Assembly: GCA_000438115.1 (NCBI GenBank)
Contig: FR903635.1
Span: 5,845 to 11,432 of the forward strand
Source: Prevotella sp. CAG:617
GTDB taxonomy: Bacteria > Bacteroidota > Bacteroidia > Bacteroidales > Bacteroidaceae
Length of the DNA stretch: 5,588 bases
Direction: 5' to 3'
Part shown: piece by piece, positions 1 through 5,588 of the stretch
Layout of the letters: each line of letters begins with the position of its first letter
Numbering within the stretch: position 1 is the stretch's first letter
Notes under the pieces: generated by a model
What the model was told of the DNA's origin: nothing
Database searches by the model: none
The model's input: the letters and a program-made list of their open reading frames with translations, nothing else
Program-made: the position numbers and the translations under genes

Positions 1-923
1 CAAAGCCACACCTCGCCCGCCGCCACGCCGCGGTACGTGAGCGTACGCTGCCCGTCGGTAATGCGCAGCGTATAGTCACGCCCGGCCTTGAGCGGACGCA
101 GCGTAAGTTGCCAGCAGCCATTACGGGCGGCCCGGGTGTAATGACGCTGCCCTCCGATGCTCACCCGGATACGCGCTCCGGCATCCGCCCAGCCGCGCAA
201 GGTAATGGCGCTGTCACGTTGCAACACCATGCTGTCAGCATACACCGCGGGCATGCGCAGCCCCCCATAACGGCCCGTGATGGCTCCGTACACGGTGCGG
301 GCCAGCCGCCCGGCCCCTTCACGTGAGGGATGAAGCGCGTCAGGAAGCAAATGCGGATAAGCATAAAGTGCCGCCTCAAGATCCACCAGTTCGGCTTGGG
401 CAGCCCGCGCCACGGTGGCTATACATTGCTGAATGGAGTCACGCCAGTCGCGGGTGCCTGACTCAAAGCGCGCATGGCGTGGCCCGATGGGCGTAAGCCG
501 GCACACCAGCACGCGGCATCCGGGCCGCGCCTGGCGGAACGAATCAATCAGCGCCAGATAGTCAGGAATGAAGTCATCACGAAAATCGGGCCAGTCGCGC
601 GGGTCAGTATCATTAACCCCCAAATGAATCACTACGATGTCAGCCCCAAAGCGCAGCGCCCGGCCAAACTCCGGAAGGCTCATGTAAGGCCGGTGGCCGC
701 GCCGCAGCAAGGTAGCGCCTGAATGGCCGAAATTGCCCACCTCATACGCCGGGCCGAGCAGCGCCTGCAACTGCGCCGGATAGCTCTCAGCCGCAGGGTT
801 TTCTGTGCCTACGCCATAAGTAATGCTGTTGCCCACGCAGGCTACTCTGACGGACTCTGCAGCTGCATGCCCCGAAAGCAAAGCCGCAATCACAATAAAT
901 GAGAATAGAATGGTACGTTTCAT
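1..923 (-). CDS. Secreted two-module SGNH esterase, sialate O-acetylesterase-like (C-terminus beyond window)
   Basis: Likely removes O-acetyl groups from sialic acid or other glycans in the periplasm. Reading down from ATG 923-921, 307 codons are visible. Residues 1-22 form a signal peptide (MKRT, hydrophobic core, AAA before E23) with no lipobox cysteine. Residues 25-215 form an SGNH hydrolase domain: block I GNSITYG with nucleophile Ser33, Gly69 and Asn104 (GVND, 102-105) as oxyanion-hole candidates, and the catalytic pair Asp195/His198 in DALHPS. Residues 222-307 match the beta-sandwich that opens sialate O-acetylesterases (MPAVYADSMVLQR, then GWADAG). The window ends at GEVWL, which in this family directly precedes the CSGQSNM nucleophile block of a second SGNH domain. 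Dual-domain esterases of this kind are known in Bacteroidetes (Tannerella NanS, Bacteroides EstA). The order of modules is seen; the substrate is inferred, and xylan or another acetylated glycan is possible. It is transcribed away from the helicase. Confidence 0.88.
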   Translation of the reverse strand, partial: MKRTILFSFIVIAALLSGHAAAESVRVACVGNSITYGVGTENPAAESYPAQLQALLGPAYEVGNFGHSGATLLRRGHRPYMSLPEFGRALRFGADIVVIHLGVNDTDPRDWPDFRDDFIPDYLALIDSFRQARPGCRVLVCRLTPIGPRHARFESGTRDWRDSIQQCIATVARAAQAELVDLEAALYAYPHLLPDALHPSREGAGRLARTVYGAITGRYGGLRMPAVYADSMVLQRDSAITLRGWADAGARIRVSIGGQRHYTRAARNGCWQLTLRPLKAGRDYTLRITDGQRTLTYRGVAAGEVWL

Positions 924-970
924 TTCAGGCAACAAAATCAAAGTGGCCATACCGGCCGCTATTTACCCCA

Positions 971-1002
971 CAAAGATAGACATTTTGCCGCACTGCGCCA
1001 AA
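971..1002 (-). promoter_or_regulatory. Bacteroidetes-type promoter for the esterase
   Basis: On the minus strand, TATCTTTG (978-971) matches the -7 consensus TAnnTTTG exactly. A TTTG (1002-999) lies 20 nt upstream, the spacing of the -33 box in Bacteroides promoters. Transcription would begin near 964, giving a leader of about 40 nt before the ATG at 923. Assigned by consensus only. Confidence 0.68.
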
Positions 1003-1065
1003 CCATGCCGCCGCTTTCTGCTCCACAAAGCCGCAACGACAGATGCGAGAGTGATTTTTTTTATG

Positions 1066-1073
1066 TAACTTTG
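1066..1073 (+). promoter_or_regulatory. Promoter -7 box for the helicase/outer-membrane-protein operon
   Basis: TAACTTTG matches TAnnTTTG. The expected -33 position (about 1042-1046) holds only a partial match (GATG), and an eight-T run (1055-1062) lies between. A start near 1080 would give a leader of about 83 nt before the TTG at 1164. It is divergent from the esterase promoter, with the two -7 boxes about 90 bp apart. Confidence 0.55.
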
Positions 1074-1090
1074 CGGCGGAGCCGGCTTGC

Positions 1091-1177
1091 ATGACCGCTT
1101 CATACGACAACGGCAGCAAGCGATGCGCTCCTACTGATTATCATTCAAACCATCCTACACACATTGAAAACTTTTGA
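1091..1177 (+). other. Possible 28-codon leader ORF overlapping the helicase start
   Basis: ATG at 1091 opens a 28-codon frame (beginning MTASYDNGSK, ending HIENF) that stops with TGA at 1175-1177, 14 nt inside the helicase frame. It lies wholly downstream of the predicted transcription start and contains the only ATG in the leader. The peptide resembles nothing I recognise and may be fortuitous. Its possible role is translational coupling to the TTG-initiated helicase. Confidence 0.2.
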
Positions 1178-2915
1178 AGAACTGGGCGTGTCGGAAGAAA
1201 TCCGCAGTGCCATCAAAGAAATGGGCTATGAAAGTCCCATGCCGGTACAAGAAGCCGTCATCCCCTACCTGCTGGGTGTGGGCAACGATGTGATTGCGCT
1301 GGCGCAGACGGGCACGGGCAAAACGGCGGCCTACGGGCTGCCCGTACTGCAGAAAGTGGACCCTGCACGCCGCACCACGCAGGCCGTGATACTCAGCCCC
1401 ACGCGCGAGCTCTGCCTGCAGATTACGGGCGACCTGAAAGACTACTCACGCTATATTGACGGGCTCCACGTGGTGGCCGTGTACGGCGGCTCGAGCATAG
1501 AGAGCCAGATCCGCGCCCTCAAACGTGGCGCACAGGTGATCGTGGCCACGCCCGGCCGTCTGATTGACCTGATGGAGCGCGGCGTGGCCCGCCTGGGCGA
1601 GGTGGAAAACGTGGTGCTCGATGAGGCTGACGAGATGCTCAACATGGGATTCACCGAAAGCATCGATGCCATCTTGTCCGGCGTTCCGGCAGAGCGCAAC
1701 ACCCTGCTCTTTTCCGCCACCATGAGCAGCGACATCGAGCGCATTGCCAAAAACTACCTGCATGACTACAAGGAGATTGTGGTGGGCTCACGCAATGAGG
1801 GAGCCGAAAACGTAAACCACGTGTACTACCTGGTGCATGCCAAGGACAAATACCTGGCGCTCAAACGTGTGGTTGACTATTATCCGCGTATCTATGGCAT
1901 CATCTTCTGCCGCACCCGCGCGGAGACACAGGAAGTGGCTGAACACCTCATTAACGACGGCTACAGTGCCGAGCCGCTGCACGGCGACCTCTCGCAGGCA
2001 CAGCGTGATGCCACCATGCAGAAGTTCCGCCAGCATCAAACGCAGCTGCTCGTGGCCACCGATGTGGCCGCCCGCGGGCTTGATGTTGACGAGCTGACGC
2101 ACGTGATCAACTACGGCATGCCCGATGATGTGGAAAGCTACACTCACCGCAGCGGACGTACCGGGCGCGCCGGCCGCCGAGGCACCAGTATCAGCATCAT
2201 TCACCTCCGCGAAAAGGGAAAAATCCGGCAGGTGGAAAAGATTATCGGCAAGAAATTTGAGGCCGGCACCCTGCCCGAGCCCCAGGAAATCTGCACCAAG
2301 CAGCTCTATAAAGTGATGGACGAGATTGAGCGCATCGAGATGAACGAGACGGAGATTGCACCATTCCTGCCCGAAATCTACCGCAAGCTCGACTGGCTGA
2401 CCAAGGAGGACCTGATTAAGCGCGTGGTAAGCCGCGAGTTCGGCCGCTTCCTCAACTACTACGCCAATGCGCCGGAAATTGAGGTACCCGTAGAGCGCGG
2501 CCACGCCGACAAAGCCGAACGTCCCGGACGCCGCGAACGGGGCGGACGCGGTCCCAAGCAGGCCGAGGAGGGCTACGCCCGCCTGTTCATCAACCTGGGC
2601 AAGCGCGACAACTTCTATGCGCGCGAAATCATCAGCCTGGTCAACCGCTACGTGAAGGGCAAGATAGAGATAGGCCGCATTGACCTGACGGCCAACTGCT
2701 CCTTCTTTGAGGTGCCTGAGGAAGACGCGCCGCTGGTGCTGAAAAAAATGCAGAAGGCCCGCGTGGGCGACCGCAGCGTGGTGGTGGACCGCGCTGACCG
2801 CAAGAACGCCGCCCCCCAAACACGCGCCGAGCGCAAACCGCGCAAGGCTGGCCGCAAGGCTCCGCAGAAAGCGGCGGGCAAGGACGACTGGAAACAATTC
2901 TTCAAACACGACTGA
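1164..2915 (+). CDS. DEAD-box ATP-dependent RNA helicase with DbpA-like RNA-binding domain
   Basis: An ATP-driven cytoplasmic RNA-unwinding enzyme, probably acting in ribosome assembly or RNA turnover. The 583 residues carry the full motif set: Phe4 and Q motif GYESPMPVQ (21-29), Walker A AQTGTGKT (47-54), PTREL (79-83), GG (108-109), TPGR (129-132), DEAD (153-156), SAT (184-186), motif V around ATDVAARGLDV (298-308), and HRSGRTGRAG (328-337). A helical linker (about 350-440) and an Arg/Gly-rich stretch (444-465) lead to a DbpA-type RNA-binding fold (about 470-541), then a Lys/Arg-rich tail. Length and order match the Bacteroides helicase of this type. The start is TTG: the frame has no ATG after the in-frame stop at 1092-1094, and homologues begin MKTFEELG at this point. 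It is followed after 14 nt by the barrel protein. Resemblance to DbpA does not prove 23S rRNA specificity. The family is certain; the target RNA is not. Confidence 0.96.
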   Translation: MKTFEELGVSEEIRSAIKEMGYESPMPVQEAVIPYLLGVGNDVIALAQTGTGKTAAYGLPVLQKVDPARRTTQAVILSPTRELCLQITGDLKDYSRYIDGLHVVAVYGGSSIESQIRALKRGAQVIVATPGRLIDLMERGVARLGEVENVVLDEADEMLNMGFTESIDAILSGVPAERNTLLFSATMSSDIERIAKNYLHDYKEIVVGSRNEGAENVNHVYYLVHAKDKYLALKRVVDYYPRIYGIIFCRTRAETQEVAEHLINDGYSAEPLHGDLSQAQRDATMQKFRQHQTQLLVATDVAARGLDVDELTHVINYGMPDDVESYTHRSGRTGRAGRRGTSISIIHLREKGKIRQVEKIIGKKFEAGTLPEPQEICTKQLYKVMDEIERIEMNETEIAPFLPEIYRKLDWLTKEDLIKRVVSREFGRFLNYYANAPEIEVPVERGHADKAERPGRRERGGRGPKQAEEGYARLFINLGKRDNFYAREIISLVNRYVKGKIEIGRIDLTANCSFFEVPEEDAPLVLKKMQKARVGDRSVVVDRADRKNAAPQTRAERKPRKAGRKAPQKAAGKDDWKQFFKHD

Positions 2916-2929
2916 CACTCCTTATCACC

Positions 2930-3619
2930 ATGAAACGCATTCTTACCGTGATGGCCTGCCTGGGCGCAGCCATCGCCCTGCACGGGCAAAACCTGATACT
3001 GGAAGTAGGCGGCGGATTGTCACGCCATTTCACCGACACAAAAAATGTAGGTGCCTACAAACTGGGACTGGGACTGGAATTCGAACTCGGACAAACCTGG
3101 GCCATTGAACCCGCTCTGGTGTATTACGGCAAGGGCTGGCGCGAAAAGGACGAAACCGTCATTTACCGCGATGAGAACGGGGATCCGATTATTGACGAAG
3201 ATACGGAAGAACCCGTGACAGGCATCAAGCGCACCACTTACTCGGCCGGATATGTAGAACTGCCCATCCTGGTACACTACTATCTGCGTACGGGCGAAGC
3301 ACAATATCTGAAATTTTCCGCCGGTCCCTACGTGGCCTGCGGGGTAAACGGAAAAATGAAAGTGAAAGGCGACGCCGACCGCGAGGGCAGCGACAAAATG
3401 TTTTACAGCGAAAAGACTTTCAGCCAATCCGGCATCAAACGTTGGGATGCCGGCATGCAGGTACGCGTGTCCTACCAGGTAAACCGCAACATCAGCATCG
3501 GCGCGGAAACCGACCTGGGACTGGTCAAGATAACTCCGCAGGGACGCCGCAACTGCACGGCCATGATTTCACTGGCCTGGCACTTCAGGGACAATCTGCC
3601 CGACCAGCTCAAGCCGTAG
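2930..3619 (+). CDS. Small outer membrane beta-barrel protein (PorT-like, OMP_b-brl_2 type)
   Basis: Predicted outer membrane barrel of 229 residues. Residues 1-20 are a signal peptide (MKRIL, hydrophobic core, then LHGQ before N21). Beyond it, alternating hydrophobic/polar stretches look like barrel strands: LILEVGGGL (22-30), YKLGLGLEFEL (43-53), WAIEPALVYYG (57-67), SAGYVELPILVHYYL (105-119), YLKFSAGPYVACGV (126-139), WDAGMQVRVSYQV (172-184), ISIGAETDLGLV (188-199) and TAMISLAWHF (210-219). The phrase YVELPILVHYY is typical of PorT-like barrels. The last strand ends in Phe219, followed by a polar ten-residue tail. An acidic segment (DENGDPIIDEDTEE, 81-94) probably forms a surface loop. The ATG lies 14 nt after the helicase stop, so the two are probably co-transcribed, and a strong terminator follows. 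Function within the barrel superfamily (porin, adhesin, assembly factor) cannot be told from sequence. Confidence 0.85.
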   Translation: MKRILTVMACLGAAIALHGQNLILEVGGGLSRHFTDTKNVGAYKLGLGLEFELGQTWAIEPALVYYGKGWREKDETVIYRDENGDPIIDEDTEEPVTGIKRTTYSAGYVELPILVHYYLRTGEAQYLKFSAGPYVACGVNGKMKVKGDADREGSDKMFYSEKTFSQSGIKRWDAGMQVRVSYQVNRNISIGAETDLGLVKITPQGRRNCTAMISLAWHFRDNLPDQLKP

Positions 3620-3683
3620 CGGGACATACCGCTGCCTGAGCCGGACATTGCGCCTTTTTTCAGCTCCTCCTTTCAAGAAACAG

Positions 3684-3719
3684 ACAGACTCCGGCAAAAC
3701 GCCACCGGAGTCTGTTTTT
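3684..3719 (+). terminator. Intrinsic terminator after the helicase/barrel operon
   Basis: CAGACTCCGG (3685-3694) pairs perfectly with CCGGAGTCTG (3705-3714) across a 10-nt loop. An A-U pair (3684/3715) extends the stem to 11 bp, and T3715-3719 follows. It lies 65 nt after the barrel-protein stop and 77 nt before the regulator start, so the two transcription units appear separate. Confidence 0.88.
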
Positions 3720-3795
3720 CATATATGCCCGACACAACACGACGGCCGGGCAAGAACAAGGCCGGATACCGGAACCTGGCCTTTAACTGACAGAC

Positions 3796-4368
3796 ATGGA
3801 AAACATTATCAAAGCCCTGAAAGCCCTGTCGGGCATGAGCGACGAAAGCATATCGCTGCTGCTGCAAAACAGCCGCCCCGTAACTTTCAGGAAACGCGAC
3901 ATCATTACTTCCTCACTGAAGCGGGATTCTTTTTTCTACTTCATGGAAAAAGGTATTGCCCGCTCCTATTGCGTAATACACGGCAAGGAAGCCACTTCAT
4001 GGTTCAGTGCCGAAGGCGACATCGTATTCTCCACCAACAACTTCTACGGAAAAATTGAGGGCTACGAATATGAAATGGTACAGATGCTGGAAGACGGGCT
4101 GCTCTACGCCGTTCCGCTCAAGGACCTCACCAGGCTGTACGAAACCAACCTGGAAATAGCCAACTGGTCGAGAAGCCTGCATCAGCAGGCTTTCATTAAA
4201 AACGAAAAAAGACTGATTTCACGCTTCTACCAGTCGGCTGAAGAGCGGCACCGCCAACTGCTGGACAACGAGCCTGAACTGTTTCAGCGCGTCAATTTAG
4301 GATACATAGCCTCCTATCTGGGCATTTCGCAAGTTACCCTGTGCAACCTGCGCAACAAAATACGCTGA
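3796..4368 (+). CDS. Crp/Fnr-family transcriptional regulator
   Basis: A DNA-binding regulator of 190 residues. Residues 1-115 form the cyclic-nucleotide-binding-like beta-roll (FRKRDIITSS at 31-40, FFYFMEKGIARSYCV at 46-60, SAEGDIVFST at 71-80). A dimerisation helix runs from about 115 to 145, and a short winged-helix DNA-binding end occupies about 164-190 (RVNLGYIASYLGISQVTLCN and onward). Finishing right after the helix-turn-helix is normal for Bacteroidetes members. I see no E. coli Crp phosphate-binding signature (paired Glu and Arg) and only two cysteines (59, 183), so neither cAMP binding nor an FNR-type iron-sulfur cluster is supported. The recognition helix reads TLCNLR where family members usually have TLSRIR. 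The ATG at 3796 gives the expected family N-terminus. No clear TAnnTTTG box precedes it. The acyltransferase gene next door on the same strand is a plausible target. Confidence 0.9.
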   Translation: MENIIKALKALSGMSDESISLLLQNSRPVTFRKRDIITSSLKRDSFFYFMEKGIARSYCVIHGKEATSWFSAEGDIVFSTNNFYGKIEGYEYEMVQMLEDGLLYAVPLKDLTRLYETNLEIANWSRSLHQQAFIKNEKRLISRFYQSAEERHRQLLDNEPELFQRVNLGYIASYLGISQVTLCNLRNKIR

Positions 4369-4397
4369 AAGCGACTCCCGGCCCGCATGCCCCACGT

Positions 4398-4418
4398 TTT
4401 TTTTAATAGTTAAAAAAA
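4398..4418. repeat. AT-only palindrome upstream of the acyltransferase promoter box
   Basis: TTTTTTTAA (4398-4406) and TTAAAAAAA (4410-4418) are perfect inverted arms around a 3-nt TAG. The palindrome begins 29 nt after the regulator stop and ends 18 nt before the TAACTTTG box, so it covers the place where a -33 element would sit. It could be a weak terminator for the regulator, an AT-rich upstream promoter element or a protein-binding site. The sequence alone does not decide. Confidence 0.5.
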
Positions 4419-4424
4419 TAAGTC

Positions 4425-4448
4425 GGAACAAGGCCGTAACTTTGTTCC
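4425..4448 (+). promoter_or_regulatory. Promoter -7 box enclosed by an inverted repeat (candidate operator)
   Basis: TAACTTTG (4437-4444) matches the Bacteroidetes -7 consensus. GGAACAA (4425-4431) and TTGTTCC (4442-4448) form perfect 7-bp inverted arms with a 10-nt spacer, the right arm overlapping the -7 box. No TTTG is found 19-21 nt upstream, only the AT-rich palindrome. The weak -33 and the overlapping dyad suggest an activator- or repressor-controlled promoter. Predicted transcription start is near 4451. Confidence 0.5.
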
Positions 4449-5588
4449 TCAATAATAACAAACACATCCTTATTTTATTCATAAAAAACGAAAACCTTTC
4501 CTCCCGCATCGTTTGGGCCGACGTTGTCCGCCTGCTGGCCATCTTCATGGTTATCTGCGCCCATTGCGCCGACCCCTTCAACGTTTCGCCGCAAGCCCGG
4601 CTGAATCCCAACTTCAACTTTTGGGGCACCATCTACGGCTCCCTGCTGCGCCCGTGCATACCGCTGTTCGTCATGCTTACGGGCATGCTTATCCTGCCGG
4701 TCAGAATGACGACTGGCGCATTCTACAAAAAACGGCTCACGCGCATTCTGTGGCCGTTTCTGATTGCTTCGGTTGCCTACAACCTGTTTCCGGCACTGAC
4801 GGGCGCCGCAGGACTGGATGCCTCGGTCATCAGCAAAGTCTTTCCGTATGCCGGCGACCATCCCTCGCAAAGCTGGGCCGACAGCCTGCAGCAGATTCTG
4901 ATGATTCCGCTGAACTTCAGCATGTACACCACCCATCTCTGGTACATCTACATGCTCATCGGGCTTTACCTCTACCTGCCCATCCTTTCAGCCTGGCTGC
5001 AACAGGCTTCTGAAAAGTCGCTGCGCCTGTTCCTGCTGCTGTGGGGCGTCACGCTGCTGGTACCCTATCTGACCCAATACGCCACGCCCAACCTGTGGGG
5101 CACGTGCGCCTGGAATCCCTATGGCATACTCTACTATTTTGCCGGATTCAACGGCTATCTGGTGGCCGGCTACTACCTGCGCCACTACAACCGGCTAAGC
5201 GGCCGTGCCACGGCCTGGCTGGCTCCGCTGCTGTTTGCCGCCGGCTACGCCATTACCTACCTCGGATTCAGCCATACCTCGCAGCAGCCCGACATTACGG
5301 AAGAGCAACTGGAATTCTTCTTCCTCTACTGCTCACCCCAGGTTGTGATGATGACGCTCGGGCTTTTCATCGCCCTGCACGCATACACGTCAGCCACGAA
5401 CGCCTACGCTCAGCCCGGAACGCCTACGCAAGGCGCAGGCCGACCTGACCCGGTGTGGACTGGGCATTTATCTGATTCACTACGTGCTGGTAGGACTGGG
5501 ATATACGCTCATCGACTGGCTGCAAGTGCCCGTAGCCCTGCGCATCCCGGTGACGACCGAGCTCGTGCTGTTTACGGCCTGGGGCAAC
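4442..5588 (+). CDS. Membrane acyltransferase 3 family protein, frameshifted and lacking ATG; runs off window
   Basis: Predicted inner-membrane O-acyltransferase modifying a surface glycan; acceptor unknown. The frame reads cleanly from the upstream region to about 5413. It shows the family's R-x10-H motif (Arg at 4529-4531, His at 4562-4564, in VVRLLAIFMVICAHC), the RPCIPLFVMLTG segment (around 4651-4686), HLWYIYMLIGLYLYLP, and about eight hydrophobic segments. The next family segment, GIYLIHYVLVGLGYTL (about 5466-5513), is in another frame, so the frame shifts by +1 (or -2) within 5390-5429, inside a 20-bp tandem repeat. Similarity begins near 4484. The frame has no ATG there: the only ordinary start is TTG 4442, which overlaps the promoter box, and the codon at the expected start (4481) is ATA. 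The start given is therefore a guess. It may be a pseudogene, a phase-off allele or a sequence error. The C-terminus lies beyond the window. Confidence 0.75.
   Translation, partial: MFLNNNKHILILFIKNENLSSRIVWADVVRLLAIFMVICAHCADPFNVSPQARLNPNFNFWGTIYGSLLRPCIPLFVMLTGMLILPVRMTTGAFYKKRLTRILWPFLIASVAYNLFPALTGAAGLDASVISKVFPYAGDHPSQSWADSLQQILMIPLNFSMYTTHLWYIYMLIGLYLYLPILSAWLQQASEKSLRLFLLLWGVTLLVPYLTQYATPNLWGTCAWNPYGILYYFAGFNGYLVAGYYLRHYNRLSGRATAWLAPLLFAAGYAITYLGFSHTSQQPDITEEQLEFFFLYCSPQVVMMTLGLFIALHAYTSATNAYAQPGTPTQGAGRPDPVWTGHLSDSLRAGRTGIYAHRLAASARSPAHPGDDRARAVYGLGQ
5390..5429 (+). repeat. 20-bp imperfect tandem repeat at the acyltransferase frame break
   Basis: Two adjacent 20-bp units, TCAGCCACGAACGCCTACGC (5390-5409) and TCAGCCCGGAACGCCTACGC (5410-5429), agree at 18 of 20 positions; the mismatches are unit positions 7 and 8. 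The last 12 bases are identical and would encode ERLR in two different frames. The unit length is not divisible by three, so a change in copy number changes the reading frame. It lies between the membrane segment ending LGLFIALHAYT and the next one, GIYLIHY. Confidence 0.85.

Noticed and set aside
474..722. Plus-strand open frame opposite the esterase
   Set aside because: It is a shadow. The minus-strand frame carries a signal peptide, an SGNH triad and a beta-sandwich.
1788..2918. Long minus-strand open frame opposite the helicase
   Set aside because: It is a shadow of the GC-rich helicase gene. The plus frame carries all helicase motifs, and the minus translation resembles no known protein.
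3743..3772. Structured leader or riboswitch before the regulator (CGGCC/GGCCG arms and CCGG-ATA-CCGG)
   Set aside because: The arms are only 4-5 bp with a 12-nt loop, which is common by chance in GC-rich sequence. It matches no riboswitch I recognise.
4379..4404. Intrinsic terminator directly after the regulator (T run 4397-4404)
   Set aside because: Only a 3-bp GGC/GCC stem precedes the T run, too weak to call. The T run is better explained as an arm of the AT palindrome.
4513..5013. Plus-strand 166-codon open frame and minus-strand frame at 4475-4936
   Set aside because: Both overlap the acyltransferase membrane segments in other frames and show no domain-like sequence.
5041..5448. Plus-strand open frame inside the acyltransferase
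   Set aside because: Arg/His/Pro-rich translation in the wrong frame. The overlapping frame carries the membrane segments. The stretch around 5398 encoding ERLR reflects the tandem repeat, not a separate gene.
5414..5588. Continuation of the first acyltransferase frame to the window end (PGTPTQGAGRPDP and onward)
   Set aside because: It stays open only because stops are rare in GC-rich DNA. The translation is Pro/Gly/Arg-rich and non-membrane, while the neighbouring frame holds the expected GIYLIHY segment.

Overview
The window looks like chromosomal DNA from a GC-rich member of the Bacteroidales, probably gut or oral. The signs are: no Shine-Dalgarno sequence before any start; promoter boxes of the Bacteroidetes type (TAnnTTTG, once with a TTTG box 20 nt upstream); a DEAD-box helicase of the form common in Bacteroides, beginning MKTFEELG; a PorT-like outer membrane barrel; and a short Crp-family regulator ending at its helix-turn-helix. 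No RNA gene, insertion sequence, integrase or CRISPR array is visible.

Layout: (1) 1-923, minus strand: N-terminal 307 residues of a secreted two-module SGNH carbohydrate esterase of the sialate O-acetylesterase type, cut by the window edge just before the expected second catalytic block. (2) 924-1163: a divergent intergenic region with one promoter facing each way. (3) 1164-3619, plus strand: a DEAD-box RNA helicase with a DbpA-like RNA-binding domain, starting at TTG, then 14 nt later a small outer membrane beta-barrel protein, closed by a strong intrinsic terminator at 3684-3719. (4) 3796-4368: a Crp/Fnr-family regulator. (5) 4369-4450: an AT-rich palindrome and a promoter box enclosed by an inverted repeat. 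(6) 4442 to the window end: a membrane acyltransferase 3 (O-acyltransferase) gene with no ATG start and a reading-frame break inside a 20-bp imperfect tandem repeat (5390-5429).

The most interesting part is the regulator/acyltransferase pair. The frame break lies exactly in a tandem repeat whose unit is not a multiple of three. Two copies, as here, put the last membrane segments out of frame; three copies would restore the frame. This could be a phase-variable switch on a surface-glycan acyltransferase, a decaying pseudogene, or a sequence error. The inverted repeat around the promoter box is a candidate operator for the neighbouring Crp-like protein. The left-hand esterase probably removes O-acetyl groups from host or dietary glycans, while the right-hand enzyme would add acyl groups to the cell's own glycans. 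The two are not in one operon, and a link between them is speculation.
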